Shown: piece by piece, positions 33,820-45,848 of the stretch | Layout of the letters: every line of letters starts with the position of its first letter | Numbering within the stretch: the stretch's first letter is position 1 | Assembly (NCBI GenBank): GCA_905250025.1 | Contig: CAJNOJ010000362.1 | Coordinates: 1-64,000, forward strand | Source of the DNA: Adineta ricciae | Taxonomy: Eukaryota > Rotifera > Eurotatoria > Adinetida > Adinetidae | Reading direction: 5' to 3' | Length of the DNA: 64,000 nucleotides | The notes under the pieces: generated by a model | What the model was told of the DNA's origin: nothing | Database searches by the model: none | What the model saw: only the letters and a program-made list of their open reading frames with translations | Program-made: the position numbers and the translations under genes

Positions 33820-34776
33820 ATGGATAGTGAAAAGATCACAACATCTACTCAAGAATCATCGAAAGAAACAAAACAAGACGTAGTTATTGTTATAATCGAT
33901 CAAGATGGCAACAAACAATTGTTAACTGAATGTTTTGAATCATTGCAGAAGGAATGTGGTCAACACCATATGGAACGATGTGCATCATTTGACATCGCAT
34001 TCGATTACATCAAACAACTCAATGAAAATACAACTGTTATTCTCATCATTGTTGGACGTTCGTATGAGAAACTGCAAGATGCCATGTTAAAGATCGATTC
34101 ACTGCCAGGAACAGTACGCAACTGTTTTATTTATTCGACTGAACGTGAACATACCGATAAACCTACAACGATCTCAACTCAATACATCTTCGGCAAACGT
34201 CAATTACTCTCAGCTGTTCGCGATGTATTTGATGCACTTGATTCGTCACCTGTTCACATTCATTCTGATGAATATACATCGGTGACAGTACATGAAAGTA
34301 CGTTCAATAAACTATTCCAAGCAATGAAATCGATTAGTTTTAAATTTCTTGGCTTTACAATAAAAATCTCAGAAATGAAAGCGATTTTATCACCGTCGAT
34401 ATTTCAATTCAAAGCTTTAGCCGAACTCATCGGTGCGTTAGATATGCTTCCACATATTAAACAAAATGTGCATGGTGAATGTGAATTAGCCTTAGATGAA
34501 CACACCGGCAAACTTTTACTTCAGATAAAAAAACTTATCATCGAACTGCCGAAACTGTTCGGATTCGGCGGTGGTTCTACAGATGTTGGCAGTTACATTC
34601 CTCCAATTCCATTGAAAGGATTCATTAATTTTACACATCCATTCGATTTACCACATATGTGCGAAACAAGACAATTTATGATCATTCCGCGAAACTCGAG
34701 ATTCTTTGTTGAAGATAAACGTGCAACGCTTTCCGTACAGATCGACTATGCAGAAACATCTACCGATAAAAAATAA
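33820..34776 (+). CDS. unrecognised 318-aa single-exon protein (copy A')
   Basis: Counterpart of 7774-8733, with one codon fewer (KECGQ for KELCGQ). Substitutions from copy A are few and mostly conservative, and the long GFGGGSTDVGSYIPPIPLKG segment and everything after it are identical in protein sequence despite silent changes in DNA. It is divergent to the Hsp70-SAM gene over a shared upstream region with TATAAAAATATAT near 33757. The N-terminal Rossmann/TIR-like pattern is an inference only. Confidence 0.75.
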   Translation: MDSEKITTSTQESSKETKQDVVIVIIDQDGNKQLLTECFESLQKECGQHHMERCASFDIAFDYIKQLNENTTVILIIVGRSYEKLQDAMLKIDSLPGTVRNCFIYSTEREHTDKPTTISTQYIFGKRQLLSAVRDVFDALDSSPVHIHSDEYTSVTVHESTFNKLFQAMKSISFKFLGFTIKISEMKAILSPSIFQFKALAELIGALDMLPHIKQNVHGECELALDEHTGKLLLQIKKLIIELPKLFGFGGGSTDVGSYIPPIPLKGFINFTHPFDLPHMCETRQFMIIPRNSRFFVEDKRATLSVQIDYAETSTDKK

Positions 34777-35107
34777 TTGTTGTTCACTATTTTTCTGATA
34801 TTATTTATCTCAGCTAGAAAAAAATATAATAATCTCGCCATGAGTATAACTTTCTTGACACGTTTTGATTATTGTAGTTGATATAGTCTCTTTTGATCTG
34901 GAGAGTGTGAATGAGCGACACTCTCTATTCATTGTACTGGTATGGTTTGGATCATTGCTCGAGACGTTTATTCACAATATCAAGAGCAAAGTTTAAACGA
35001 ATGCAATGCAACAATGATCATATAGTGTAAGAGTATTGTTTTTGGATAGATTTCAATAAAGACTAATTATTTTACGATATTCTTGTTTATAAACTACCGA
35101 TGATAAA
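34777..35107. other. 3' flank of the 318-aa gene
   Basis: Counterpart of 8734-9042, including the GAGAGTGTGAATGAGCGACACTCTC hairpin (about 34902-34926) and the downstream AATAAA. No gene was seen. Confidence 0.4.
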
Positions 35108-35587
35108 TCAAAGGAAATAAAATATTCTGAAATCGCTATTCAATTTCATACAATCAGGTGGAAATCTAATGAGTGAACATGGAATAGCAAGAAGAATCAA
35201 AACAATTGAGTCAATAAGAGATATAGCAAACAGAAAACTATTGGTAATATAACCCATCGAACGGATAGAAGTTGGATATTCCACAATATACAATAATTGC
35301 TTTTCACTGCTCTTTTTCATCATAGAAACTTCGATGTACTATTTAGTCGGTGCAGTTAATCATTGGTCTATTGTTAAACTCTATCGTAGGAGAAAATCAA
35401 TGAAAATACACAGAATTTTTAGAAAGACTTCATTTTCAATGAAACCACTTTTTGAACAAATAAAAATCTCAAATATTGACGCGAAGATTATAATTAAAAA
35501 TAGACTAATCAATATACTGAAAATCTCACTTATTATTGTAGTATAGCGCGTGATAGTTGATAAGAAGATTCTTATTTGAACGAACAT
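35108..35587 (-). pseudogene. 7TM receptor-like relic (copy A')
   Basis: The same hydrophobic frame as 9043-9543. It keeps the shared in-frame TAG and adds a further stop just after FIDFLLR (about 35381), so it is dead in both copies. The shared stop dates the inactivation before the copies diverged. Confidence 0.4.
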
Positions 35588-36036
35588 GAAACGTAATTAT
35601 AGTACCAAATGAAATGCAAACTTGTTGTTTATGATTTCATCTTCATACCTGAATACGCATTGGTTTCTCAAGTACTCGAGACATAACGATTGCAGCCAAT
35701 AAGAACATGAATATGGAGCCATATAATCTGCTCCTGATCATCTTTGATCCTATCAGCAAAGGTTTCGATTATTCAAGTCATCAAAATATTGTTTTACAGG
35801 ATATAAGGGGACTCAAGTTGATCAGACGATGAACAGGTAAAAATGAGTGAAGTGTTGGTTTAAAACAACTGATTCTGAGGGTCGGGAATCGCATGAAGTC
35901 ATTGGAACTATGTAGAATCATATAATCCTTTACTAAATCAGCGATTTTCTCCTTAATCAGTATATTTATTCAAAGTTCGGCAGCCGTTTTTTCTCATATC
36001 GAACGCCCTTTTTAATTCACTCTTCATTATTAATAA
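35588..36036. other. spacer between the receptor relic and the NACHT-HEAT gene
   Basis: Noncoding, homologous in part to 9544-9837. It contains extra sequence around 35878-35970 and 36006-36050 that copy A lacks. No independent feature was seen. Confidence 0.35.
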
Positions 36037-39000
36037 TCAATTAGAGTCCACAGGACGCTGACGTAATACTAGACGAACCAGACGTTTAAAAACATGTTTA
36101 AGTCGAGTATTTCCATCTACACGTATTTGACCTGGAAAATGCCGTCGTTTCAATTGTTCTTCAAAAGCAGAAAGTATTTGCTGGCGCAATTTAACACTTG
36201 GAATAGTCAGCACCAATGGTTCTTTCTTATCGTTTACCATAATGCTTTTTCCAAAAACCGTTATTGCCACGCCATTATGAAATGCAGAATGAATAATTGC
36301 AATTAACAAATCAATATTTTCAGTAATAAAAAAGCTTTTTAGCAGTTCTTCTACAGAAACATTGTTTAAACAAGATGATTTCTGTTGACACAAACAAAGC
36401 CTGGAAATGATTTCAGGATCTAACTGAGATAATCTTGTTGATGATGTTAGAATACCATTGAGAGCACGTTCAGCTGCATGATGAGATCCATAGTCACTCA
36501 TATTAAATACGTCTATCAAATGACTAATCACTTCGTTTGTTGCGGCTTTTTCTCCCAATTTTTCGAAAACTGCACAGGCGCTTATTCTTACACATGCTCT
36601 ATGACCTTGGAGTGCAGCTACGAGTTGGAAGATCACGCCATTCGTTGCCGTGCTCACACTAAAACCACCTAGAGCATTGCAGGCGCTACGTCTGACGTCG
36701 ATATTTTGATCCCCAAGTGCAGTAACCAATGCAGCAGAAACTGCAGATGTGAGGGTGTTTTTGCATAAAATACCAAGTGCATCACACGCACTTCTTCTGA
36801 CATTTATATTATCATCTCTTAATGTAATCAATAGCTGATTAATCACATGATTCGTTGCTATCTTTTCGCCTACTATTGCTAGAGTTACACATGCCATCCA
36901 TCTACTATGATCGATCTCGCTATTCAATTGACTTAGCACTGCCGAAATGACTTCATTCGTCGTTACTGGCTTCCGTATATTAGTATTCGTTTTATTTTTC
37001 GATACTAGTGGCGTAACCGGGATATGAGTAGTGATTGGACGGCGTCGAACTATATTTGACCTCGATGATATCACCAGTTTATGATTATAAAAAGCTGAGA
37101 TTCTGCGGAATAACTGGTAATTAGACTCCACCCGATCATATCCATCTGTGATTGTGCCACTACTTGTTACATTCATCAGCTGAGTTACTAAGTCGTCTGT
37201 CGTTATTATTTTGCTAAGAACCATAAGAGTATTATATGCATGCCATCTCACATTTACATCATTATCGTCTAGTGCTATTATGAGTTGAGTAATTGCCTGG
37301 TTCGTTGCTGCCTTCTCACCTATTTTCGCAAGTATCACACATATTCTCCATTTAAGATCTTCCCGCTGATCTTTTAAAGCATTCACTAACTGACAGATCA
37401 CATCGTCTATTGCTATCTTCTTGCCTAGACTGCTAAGAGCATCACATGCACTTCTTCTGACGTTTATATCCTGATCTCCGATTGCTTTCACCAATGTAGA
37501 AATTGCCTTAGTCGTCACTCTTCTTTTAACTAGATTGCCGAAGACTACACAAGCACGTTGTCTAACATTTACATCGGAATCTTCTATTTCTCTAAGTAAC
37601 GTAGACATCGTTCTAGCCGTCGCTGTTTCTTCACCTAGACTTTCGAGAGCACAATATGCACTCCACCGAACATTCTCATTCTGGTCTTCCAACTTATTAA
37701 TTAGTTTATTGATCACCTCATTCGTTGATGTCTTCTTGCCAAAACTTTCCAAAGCTTCACAAGCACGTTTCCGGATTTCGTGATCTTCGTCATTCAGCGC
37801 ATTAGTCACTTCAGTAACGAGCGCAGCTGTCGAACTTGTAAGTTTAAGTTCAGAGATTAACGATAAAAGTTCCAGTTTGGCACTTCTATCACCTTTCTGC
37901 AGTATATTAATAAATGTATTTGTGATTTTCTCGTTGGATACTGTCAACGGAGCTTTTTGTAATAATTGCGAGAAAGATTTGCGGATTAATTCGTTGTCCT
38001 GATACAAACTACATTTGACACATCCAGCCACCCATTCTAATAGATCAGGGCGTCGAGTAAAATTTAACTGCCTAGCGGTTTCTTCGATGCATGGAATAAC
38101 AAGCCGCATATGCCTGATTCCAACAAGGTCTACTGGCTCTGCTAGAATATTATTCCAAAACATATTAATTCGTGCCTCTGTATTGGATTTACTGAGAAGA
38201 CCAGAGGCAAAGGTGAACACTGAAGCATAGCGTTGATTGTATTTTTGACGTCGAACGAAGCCCGTAGCGTTATCATAAGATTCATGTAGAATATTGATCA
38301 GATACCGCGCTGCAAAATATTCCTGAAAGCTGAGATGTACAAAATAATAATCCTTTTCCATTTCGATTTGAGTACCAATTCCTTTTTGGTGGAAACTTTT
38401 TAAAATACCTATATTGAGAATGTCTGGATTATTTTCTGTAGATACGTTCGCTTCATCTAATGCTCTCTTCAATAGATCTGGTCGAATAATAATAGTATTA
38501 CTATCCATAGCCATAAATGCAAGGCATTCTAAAAATGTCAGCTCAGTTTTACAACGTTCATATAGTTCCCTTTCAGATAATTTCTGATAGTGGATATTTT
38601 GAGCCTTTAGATATCGACGACATAACCATTCGATCATTGTGTTATATAATGCTGTTATTGTTAATTTTTCTGTTTCCATGGAATTTTTACCGCTCCATAC
38701 ACTACAAATTAGTTCCAAATTCACTGGAATATGTGCAACACCCCGAACGCTTCGATTTGATTCTAACAGATTACGTAGTGTTTCCACTTTATCAGTCATA
38801 TCTCCTAAATCATCTTTCATTTGACTGAAAAATTGTTGGATATATCCCATGATGTTTTCATCAGTAAAACCTGTTATTTCCATTTGTACATCATATGAGA
38901 GAGTATTGAGGTAGGGACGTGATGTTACAATATGATGTGTAGTACTTAATAATTGCTCCACTAAGTATTGTAAATGTGACGGAACATTTTGTACAACTTC

Positions 39001-39580
39001 ATCATATCCATCCAAAATCCAAAGAACTTTACTTGTGTTTAGGCGCAGGTGGTGTCTTAGACAGTTCTCCTCTGCTTCAGATAATTTGTCAAAAAAAACC
39101 TCTTTTTTGATGAGGTCAATAAGAGAATAATTTTGACCAGACGCTAACGTAGGATAGCGACTGATTGTTAAACGACGTAACGGTATTAAAATTACTATTT
39201 CGTATTGAAGCCAAAACATATTGGTTGCCCATTGGTAAGCAATATATCGACAAAATGTAGATTTTCCGATACCAGCTCGTCCAAACACGAGTATTTGCTT
39301 TTCTGATCTTTTGCACGTGTCAAAAATATTCTTAACATCTATTAAACTCTTTGCACCATAAATCTCTTCAAAAGTTTCGAGTATGGTTTCATTGTATTGA
39401 TCACTATTCAGTAGATTTTCTTTTTCGCGCTGCTGTTTTGTTTCAACAATAGTTAAATTGATATAGCACTCGTCAATTGGAAATGATATTGCTGGATTGA
39501 TCAAACTTTCGATATGACAACTCCGTTGGTACATTTGTTTTATCGATTTAAATAGATCTGCTGATGTATCAGGGAGCTCA
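36037..39580 (-). CDS. NACHT NTPase with HEAT repeats
   Basis: A long open frame of about 1,180 codons. NACHT domain: Walker A GRAGIGKST at about residues 103-111 and Walker B LWILDGYDEV about residue 192, followed by typical STAND features (TSRPYL and a helical region with SFQEYFAARYL). From about residue 560 to 1,080 there are HEAT/PBS-lyase-type repeats of about 31 residues with the core D.D..VR..A..AL..LG. A C-terminal domain (LVLTIPSVKLRQQ onward) follows. Such proteins act as nucleotide-dependent sensor switches in immunity or self-recognition. The frame has no ATG near its 5' end (first ATG about 39534) and begins beside a good acceptor (TTTGAATAG, exon start 39580). It may therefore be spliced to the ART exon upstream at 39937. 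Confidence 0.85.
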
Positions 39581-39932
39581 CTATTCAAAGAAGGTTTGAG
39601 TATTCATAGAAGAACTGCTGTTTCTTATAGACATAGTGATGGATCTTTTTCGAATTATATAGTTTCGAACGATTAAATTACTGTGAGACTTAGAACATGG
39701 CTCCAGAAAAACTAGCACATGTCCAAATTTAGTGAAATTTACTCAATCATAACTCATATGTACAGATGTATCCATACCTGAATATAAACTGAATATATGC
39801 ATAACTGAAATTCTATCTTCTCCCCGGTTTTATTCTATGTTAGGATCTTTAAAATCTCAGCTAGGCGTTCGCTCCACTCCTCGCACGTGTCACAATCTTT
39901 GTCAAAGGAGAAGAGATCTTCAGGCAATACGT

Positions 39933-40667
39933 TCACTTCAGAGCTATTCTGTCTTCATTTAGATGCAATATGTATGTATCAACTACATGAACTAACCTTC
40001 GCGATACTTCTTCTTCCAGTTGAATAATAGCGAAACGGTTCTCAGAATTGTCTAATGCAGTTTTAACCCTAACATGAGTGCCAGGCATAAGAATGACCTC
40101 ATGCTCTTCTGGAAAATATGAAAACTCCGATATATCTTTTCCATGAACTGGATCAATAGCAAACAGCGTTCCCATGTCATCTAAATATTGTTTGACCACT
40201 CTGAGATCGGTCGAACAAGAATTGACGCTCCACCAAATATGCACATCACCATCTCTGAACACCATACTAACGTTTCCACCAACACCACGCCAAATCGTCT
40301 TGTCGGTTGACGGCAATTTCCGGAGGGCAGTCATGAAAAGTTTCAAGAAGGGAAACCATGGTTTAAGGGCATCCCGATTTTCGGCTCGAAGACTTTCATT
40401 CAGAAGGGAAAAGAAAGGTTTCGGCATTGTATAGAGAAGAATCGCTGCTGACTCATCCAATGTTAACAGGAATGAATGTCGTTTGCATTCATTCTTAGCA
40501 GTAGCCACGTAATCAGTAATATTAGAAACAAATGGAACCAATTCTTTCACAGATTCTTCTAAAGTCTGAAGTGGTGAGTCTTCGTAACCAAATATTGGGC
40601 TGCTATTGGCTTGTTGAAGCTTTGAAAAAGCTTTATCGACAAAACGATCAGTTGCTGCTGACGTCAT
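39933..40667 (-). CDS. arginine-type mono-ADP-ribosyltransferase (ART)
   Basis: 244 codons from ATG 40667. The R-S-E motif order of arginine-specific ARTs is visible: an arginine in TIWRGVG, a serine-containing strand in IWWSVNSCSTD, and the catalytic ExE in YFPEEHEVILMPG. It would transfer ADP-ribose from NAD+ to protein arginine. There is no signal peptide, so it is probably cytosolic. The stop at 39933-39935 directly follows a possible donor (CTGAA/GTGAAC, exon end 39937). Splicing from there to 39580 gives an open ART-NACHT-HEAT frame of about 1,424 codons. Bdelloid genomes are rich in ART domains attached to repeat domains. Copy A of the locus lacks this gene entirely. Confidence 0.8.
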   Translation of the reverse strand: MTSAATDRFVDKAFSKLQQANSSPIFGYEDSPLQTLEESVKELVPFVSNITDYVATAKNECKRHSFLLTLDESAAILLYTMPKPFFSLLNESLRAENRDALKPWFPFLKLFMTALRKLPSTDKTIWRGVGGNVSMVFRDGDVHIWWSVNSCSTDLRVVKQYLDDMGTLFAIDPVHGKDISEFSYFPEEHEVILMPGTHVRVKTALDNSENRFAIIQLEEEVSRRLVHVVDTYILHLNEDRIALK

Positions 40668-41069
40668 TTTTTATCGTTATTTGTTCACACTATTTGATAA
40701 TTCTATTCCACAAAAGCCAACTAAAATATAACAGAAAAATTAGTCCTTTTGTATTTTCGAAATACCTAAGTATGTATTAGTTAGTATTTATCACAATTAT
40801 TTCATTATTTCAATACTGTAGAATATAATGTATAGTGAAGACTTCCAGTGGTTCTTCTGGTGTCCGCTATGGAAAGATTTCACACATAGAAGAATATTCC
40901 GCCAAAAAGAATCCAGTTGAAGATGTCAATAAAATAAATAAACAAAAACAAAACTTACGTTTCTATTTTGGCAATTTTTGAGCAATTCCAGCGGACAATT
41001 AGATTCTTTGAAAAAAAAAGTTGAATATAAGGATGTGATTCTATATAGATTTGATCACCAAAAAAAAAC
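40668..41069. other. upstream region of the ART gene
   Basis: AT-rich noncoding DNA. It ends in a run of A (41060-41068) and the microhomology AAAAAC (41064-41069), at which copy A resumes homology. No gene was seen. Confidence 0.4.
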
Positions 41070-41461
41070 AGTTATTATAATAACTAGTTTATCGATGAGA
41101 ATGTGTCTTCCTCTCTAATAGACACATCGTCATAATAAAGATAAGCTGATAATATTGTAATTAAGCGATGCATTCGCAAAATGTTCGATGTATTTATTAA
41201 AATCTGGCTAGTAATTTACTTGCAGTCATATGTGAGTAATGCAAAATTACAATACCTCTTATTTATTTTTCTTTCAATATACGCTTTTCGATTCGACTAA
41301 GTCTTCAAAGAGAAATACTTAAAATACTGCAGACGCGTCCACAGTAACAAAAATCGATACTCTTCAGAAAACTATGCCTACTTCTTTATCGATTAAGTTT
41401 ATGATCTTCCCAACATGATTTTTCAATTTCTGATGTAAACGTGAGTCTATAAACGCTGTCT
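41070..41461 (+). repeat. repeat R, copy 3 (hybrid type)
   Basis: Matches 10075-10470 from its first base, including the 16-bp palindrome AGTTATTATAATAACT. Up to about 41300 the variant bases agree with copy 1. From about 41310 onward they agree with copy 2 (for example ATCGATACTCTTCAGAAAAC and GTGAGTCTATAAACGCTGTC). It ends at the centre of the small palindrome. Confidence 0.8.
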
Positions 41462-41615
41462 AGACAGCGTTTATAGACTCACGTTTACATCAGAAATTGA
41501 AAAATCATGTTGGGAAGATCATAAACTTAATCGATAAAGAAGTAGGCATAGTTTTCTGAAGAGTATCGATTTTTGTTACTGTGGACGCGTCTGCAGTATT
41601 TTAAGTATTTCTCTT
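41308..41615. repeat. perfect palindrome 1 (154-bp arms, no spacer)
   Basis: Bases 41308-41461 and 41462-41615 are exact reverse complements with no loop; the centre is GCTGTCT/AGACAGC. The right arm runs to the join at 41616, so its true length is unknown. Both arms are repeat R of the copy-2 type. Confidence 0.9.
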
Positions 41616-41616
41616 N

Positions 41617-42038
41617 GGTTCACCTGCTGTTTCACTTTGCATGACAAATGATGATACTGTATTGAATGCTTTGACAACAAATGCATTCGGTATTGCTTGT
41701 TGAAGTTGTTCGGCATTGGATAGATCGTTCTGCTGATTGGTTTTTTCAGATGTTTGATTGGAAAGATCTATTAGAATTTTTCCATCGAATAATGATGGTT
41801 CACTATTGAAACATGAGACGAGACAATCCTGGTAATTTTCTGGATGAACAGCGACGAAAATAATTGACGAACGTCGAATACACTCGACAATGGTTCCTAC
41901 TTCATACTTTGTGCCTTGCCGTCTCGATGGAAAACGACTTCCTAATACTACACGGAATCCATTTAAGAATAAACGGTAGGCGATGGCAAGACCCATATTT
42001 CCCGAACCGACAACGCCGATGCATTGGTCATTATTCAT
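41617..42038 (-). pseudogene. 5' fragment of the STEAP-like gene (palindrome arm)
   Basis: The first 140 codons of the reductase (start ATG at 42038, dinucleotide-binding motif intact), ending at the join 41616 in the middle of the oxidoreductase domain. It is identical to the start of the B' gene at 45849-46270, not to copy B. It could be an assembly fold-back or a real truncated copy. Confidence 0.8.
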
Positions 42039-45000
42039 GTTCCTTGTGACGAGGACGTAGCTTTTTCGTCAAATGACATGTTGATTATTTTGACATAAGG
42101 GATTAGAAGGAGAAACTGTAATAAATGAATAATGTCAAACAAGATTATGTTGGGATGCAAAATATCAACTGAGAACTAGGTTGAAGAAAAAACACTAGGT
42201 AGGAAAGGAAAATGTCAAATGAATCGATAAATGGCGTTTAGTTGCATGACATGCATTTCATAGGACACTTTCTTGAATTAAAAAGTTTTTGCTTTTATTT
42301 TTCATATCTCATCTATGTAATAGTCCATCGTGAGTAGTAATAATCTCTTTGTATAAAAATCACAAAAAAAATTTAGATCATGTTCAAACGAAGCCATGTG
42401 GTGCATTAATTTCTCTTATGTGAATCATACCGAGTTCATTTGTAATTTCAGTTTGATCAATCACTTCGAAATAAGAGTCAGGCAGTGCCAATTGCTCATA
42501 TTTCCTTTGACGCCACGATACACAAATTCTTGATATGACGGAAGGTTGTGTACTGCAGTGAGAAATAGTTTCAACTAAGAAAGCCACGGTTTAGGATGAA
42601 ATCGTGATTATTCATGTAGTGCTTGACTTAACACTATAAAGGGAAGATGTTCATATGAAACAAACTTCATAGTGTAAGTGTGTATGGCAGTCGATTCACC
42701 GCGTGTTGAACTATCTTTAGGATTTTTACCAAATAGGGAGACGGGCTCTTATTGTGTAATGCACGATGAAAATGAACAAGCCGCCGCTTAGTCAGACTCT
42801 ATTGCAGACACTTCGGATTTTGATATGTTGCACGGCAATATTGTTTGATTGATCGAAATCTGTTCCGGTAGGCCGTTTCCAAAAAAACTGACCGAAACTC
42901 AAATACTTTAACTCGTCAGAAAGTTTCTATGGACGCAGTAGTAAACAAATTTTGTTTTCGGAACGTTTTCTTATCAGCCGTTACCGTATACATAATATCG
43001 CGAAGTTACCTATACACGAATTGTATACTTTACCAAGAGATCTGAGTTCTTAAAGTACAGCAGTTTTTGCATAAATATATACCTTCAGTTTTCAATGTTT
43101 TATAAATAGTACTATTAATTATAGTTTGTCTCAAAGAAATAGAATTACTACAATTTTTTGCGTACGATTGCTTTAACTGCAAAAGCGTAACGCTTTATGG
43201 AATTTATATATATATATATATATATAAACGTCCGTTTCTATCTATTGCTGTTGAAACTATTTGTGTATATAAATATCTTTCTCCACGGTTCTACAAAGAG
43301 AAAAATCATCTAGCGGAACGTATCGCTCGTTCTGCCAGCTCTATTAATATTGTGCTGATCATGATATATATATAAATCAACTACTATTTTATAAATAGGA
43401 ACTAAATGTTACTACGGATATATTATACCGAGCTGTTAAATATCTGACTTGGAACGAACAGAAGTGACCATCAGATTATTTGACAATCATTTCGTTTTCA
43501 ATGTTGGAAAATTCCATTCAATTAACTTCACATGACATATTTTTACTTGTCTATGTCAAAATAAATTACAAGCAAAGAATGAAAAATAAAGAGGATATAT
43601 GCCCACGTGGATATCTAATCAACGGACCAAAACAAACCCTGTCAACGAGCCGTAAAAGGAAAAACGTTATATTAATCGATGAATATCTAACAACGAAAGC
43701 ATATGCAGGGTGCAGGTAATGCAAAATTACAGTACCTCTTATTTAGTTTTCTTTCAATATATGCTTTTCGATTCGACTAAGTCTTCAAAGACAAATACTT
43801 AAAATACTGCAGACGCACCCGGAATAACAAAAACCGATATCCTTCAGAAAACTCTGCCTACTTCTTTATCGATTAAGTTTTTGATCTTCCTCATATGATT
43901 TTTCAATTCCTGATGTAAACTTGAGTGTATATAAACGCTGTGTACACAGCGTTTATATACACTCAAGTTTACATCAGGAATTGAAAAATCATATGAGGAA
44001 GATCAAAAACTTAATCGATAAAGAAGTAGGCAGAGTTTTCTGAAGGATATCGGTTTTTGTTATTCCGGGTGCGTCTGCAGTATTTTAAGTATTTGTCTTT
44101 GAAGACTTAGTCGAATCGAAAAGCATATATTGAAAGAAAACTAAATAAGAGGTACTGTAATTTTGCATTACCTGCACCCTGCATATGCTTTCGTTGTTAG
44201 ATATTCATCGATTAATATAACGTTTTTCCTTTTACGGCTCGTTGACAGGGTTTGTTTTGGTCCGTTGATTAGATATCCACGTGGGCATATATCCTCTTTA
44301 TTTTTCATTCTTTGCTTGTAATTTATTTTGACATAGACAAGTAAAAATATGTCATGTGAAGTTAATTGAATGGAATTTTCCAACATTGAAAACGAAATGA
44401 TTGTCAAATAATCTGATGGTCACTTCTGTTCGTTCCAAGTCAGATATTTAACAGCTCGGTATAATATATCCGTAGTAACATTTAGTTCCTATTTATAAAA
44501 TAGTAGTTGATTTATATATATATCATGATCAGCACAATATTAATAGAGCTGGCAGAACGAGCGATACGTTCCGCTAGATGATTTTTCTCTTTGTAGAACC
44601 GTGGAGAAAGATATTTATATACACAAATAGTTTCAACAGCAATAGATAGAAACGGACGTTTATATATATATATATATATATAAATTCCATAAAGCGTTAC
44701 GCTTTTGCAGTTAAAGCAATCGTACGCAAAAAATTGTAGTAATTCTATTTCTTTGAGACAAACTATAATTAATAGTACTATTTATAAAACATTGAAAACT
44801 GAAGGTATATATTTATGCAAAAACTGCTGTACTTTAAGAACTCAGATCTCTTGGTAAAGTATACAATTCGTGTATAGGTAACTTCGCGATATTATGTATA
44901 CGGTAACGGCTGATAAGAAAACGTTCCGAAAACAAAATTTGTTTACTACTGCGTCCATAGAAACTTTCTGACGAGTTAAAGTATTTGAGTTTCGGTCAGT

Positions 45001-45848
45001 TTTTTTGGAAACGGCCTACCGGAACAGATTTCGATCAATCAAACAATATTGCCGTGCAACATATCAAAATCCGAAGTGTCTGCAATAGAGTCTGACTAAG
45101 CGGCGGCTTGTTCATTTTCATCGTGCATTACACAATAAGAGCCCGTCTCCCTATTTGGTAAAAATCCTAAAGATAGTTCAACACGCGGTGAATCGACTGC
45201 CATACACACTTACACTATGAAGTTTGTTTCATATGAACATCTTCCCTTTATAGTGTTAAGTCAAGCACTACATGAATAATCACGATTTCATCCTAAACCG
45301 TGGCTTTCTTAGTTGAAACTATTTCTCACTGCAGTACACAACCTTCCGTCATATCAAGAATTTGTGTATCGTGGCGTCAAAGGAAATATGAGCAATTGGC
45401 ACTGCCTGACTCTTATTTCGAAGTGATTGATCAAACTGAAATTACAAATGAACTCGGTATGATTCACATAAGAGAAATTAATGCACCACATGGCTTCGTT
45501 TGAACATGATCTAAATTTTTTTTGTGATTTTTATACAAAGAGATTATTACTACTCACGATGGACTATTACATAGATGAGATATGAAAAATAAAAGCAAAA
45601 ACTTTTTAATTCAAGAAAGTGTCCTATGAAATGCATGTCATGCAACTAAACGCCATTTATCGATTCATTTGACATTTTCCTTTCCTACCTAGTGTTTTTT
45701 CTTCAACCTAGTTCTCAGTTGATATTTTGCATCCCAACATAATCTTGTTTGACATTATTCATTTATTACAGTTTCTCCTTCTAATCCCTTATGTCAAAAT
45801 AATCAACATGTCATTTGACGAAAAAGCTACGTCCTCGTCACAAGGAAC
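42039..45848. other. palindrome interior without genes
   Basis: Mirror-image noncoding DNA with repeat R at the centre (43716-44171). The ORFs at 42384-42587 minus/45300-45503 plus and 43480-43719 plus/44168-44407 minus are the same sequences seen twice. They change many residues relative to copy B, so they are not called as genes. TA microsatellites occur at 43205 and 44661. Confidence 0.6.

Larger units (their letters stand above)
30354..36258. repeat. segmental duplication, copy A'
   Basis: Second copy of 4651-10074 in the same orientation. It retains polycystin sequence deleted from copy A (about 30370-30490 and 30510-30690) and continues into a full NACHT-HEAT gene where copy A jumps to repeat R. 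The homology break in A' is at AAAAAC, 36253-36258. Confidence 0.9.

Noticed and set aside
36037..39588. Start of the NACHT-HEAT protein at 39588
   Set aside because: The codon there is TTG, not ATG; the segment is more likely entered by splicing at 39580 or translated from an ATG near 39534.
43480..44407. The 79-aa ORFs at 43480-43719 and 44168-44407
   Set aside because: They are the same sequence in the two palindrome arms and the frame is not kept in block B.
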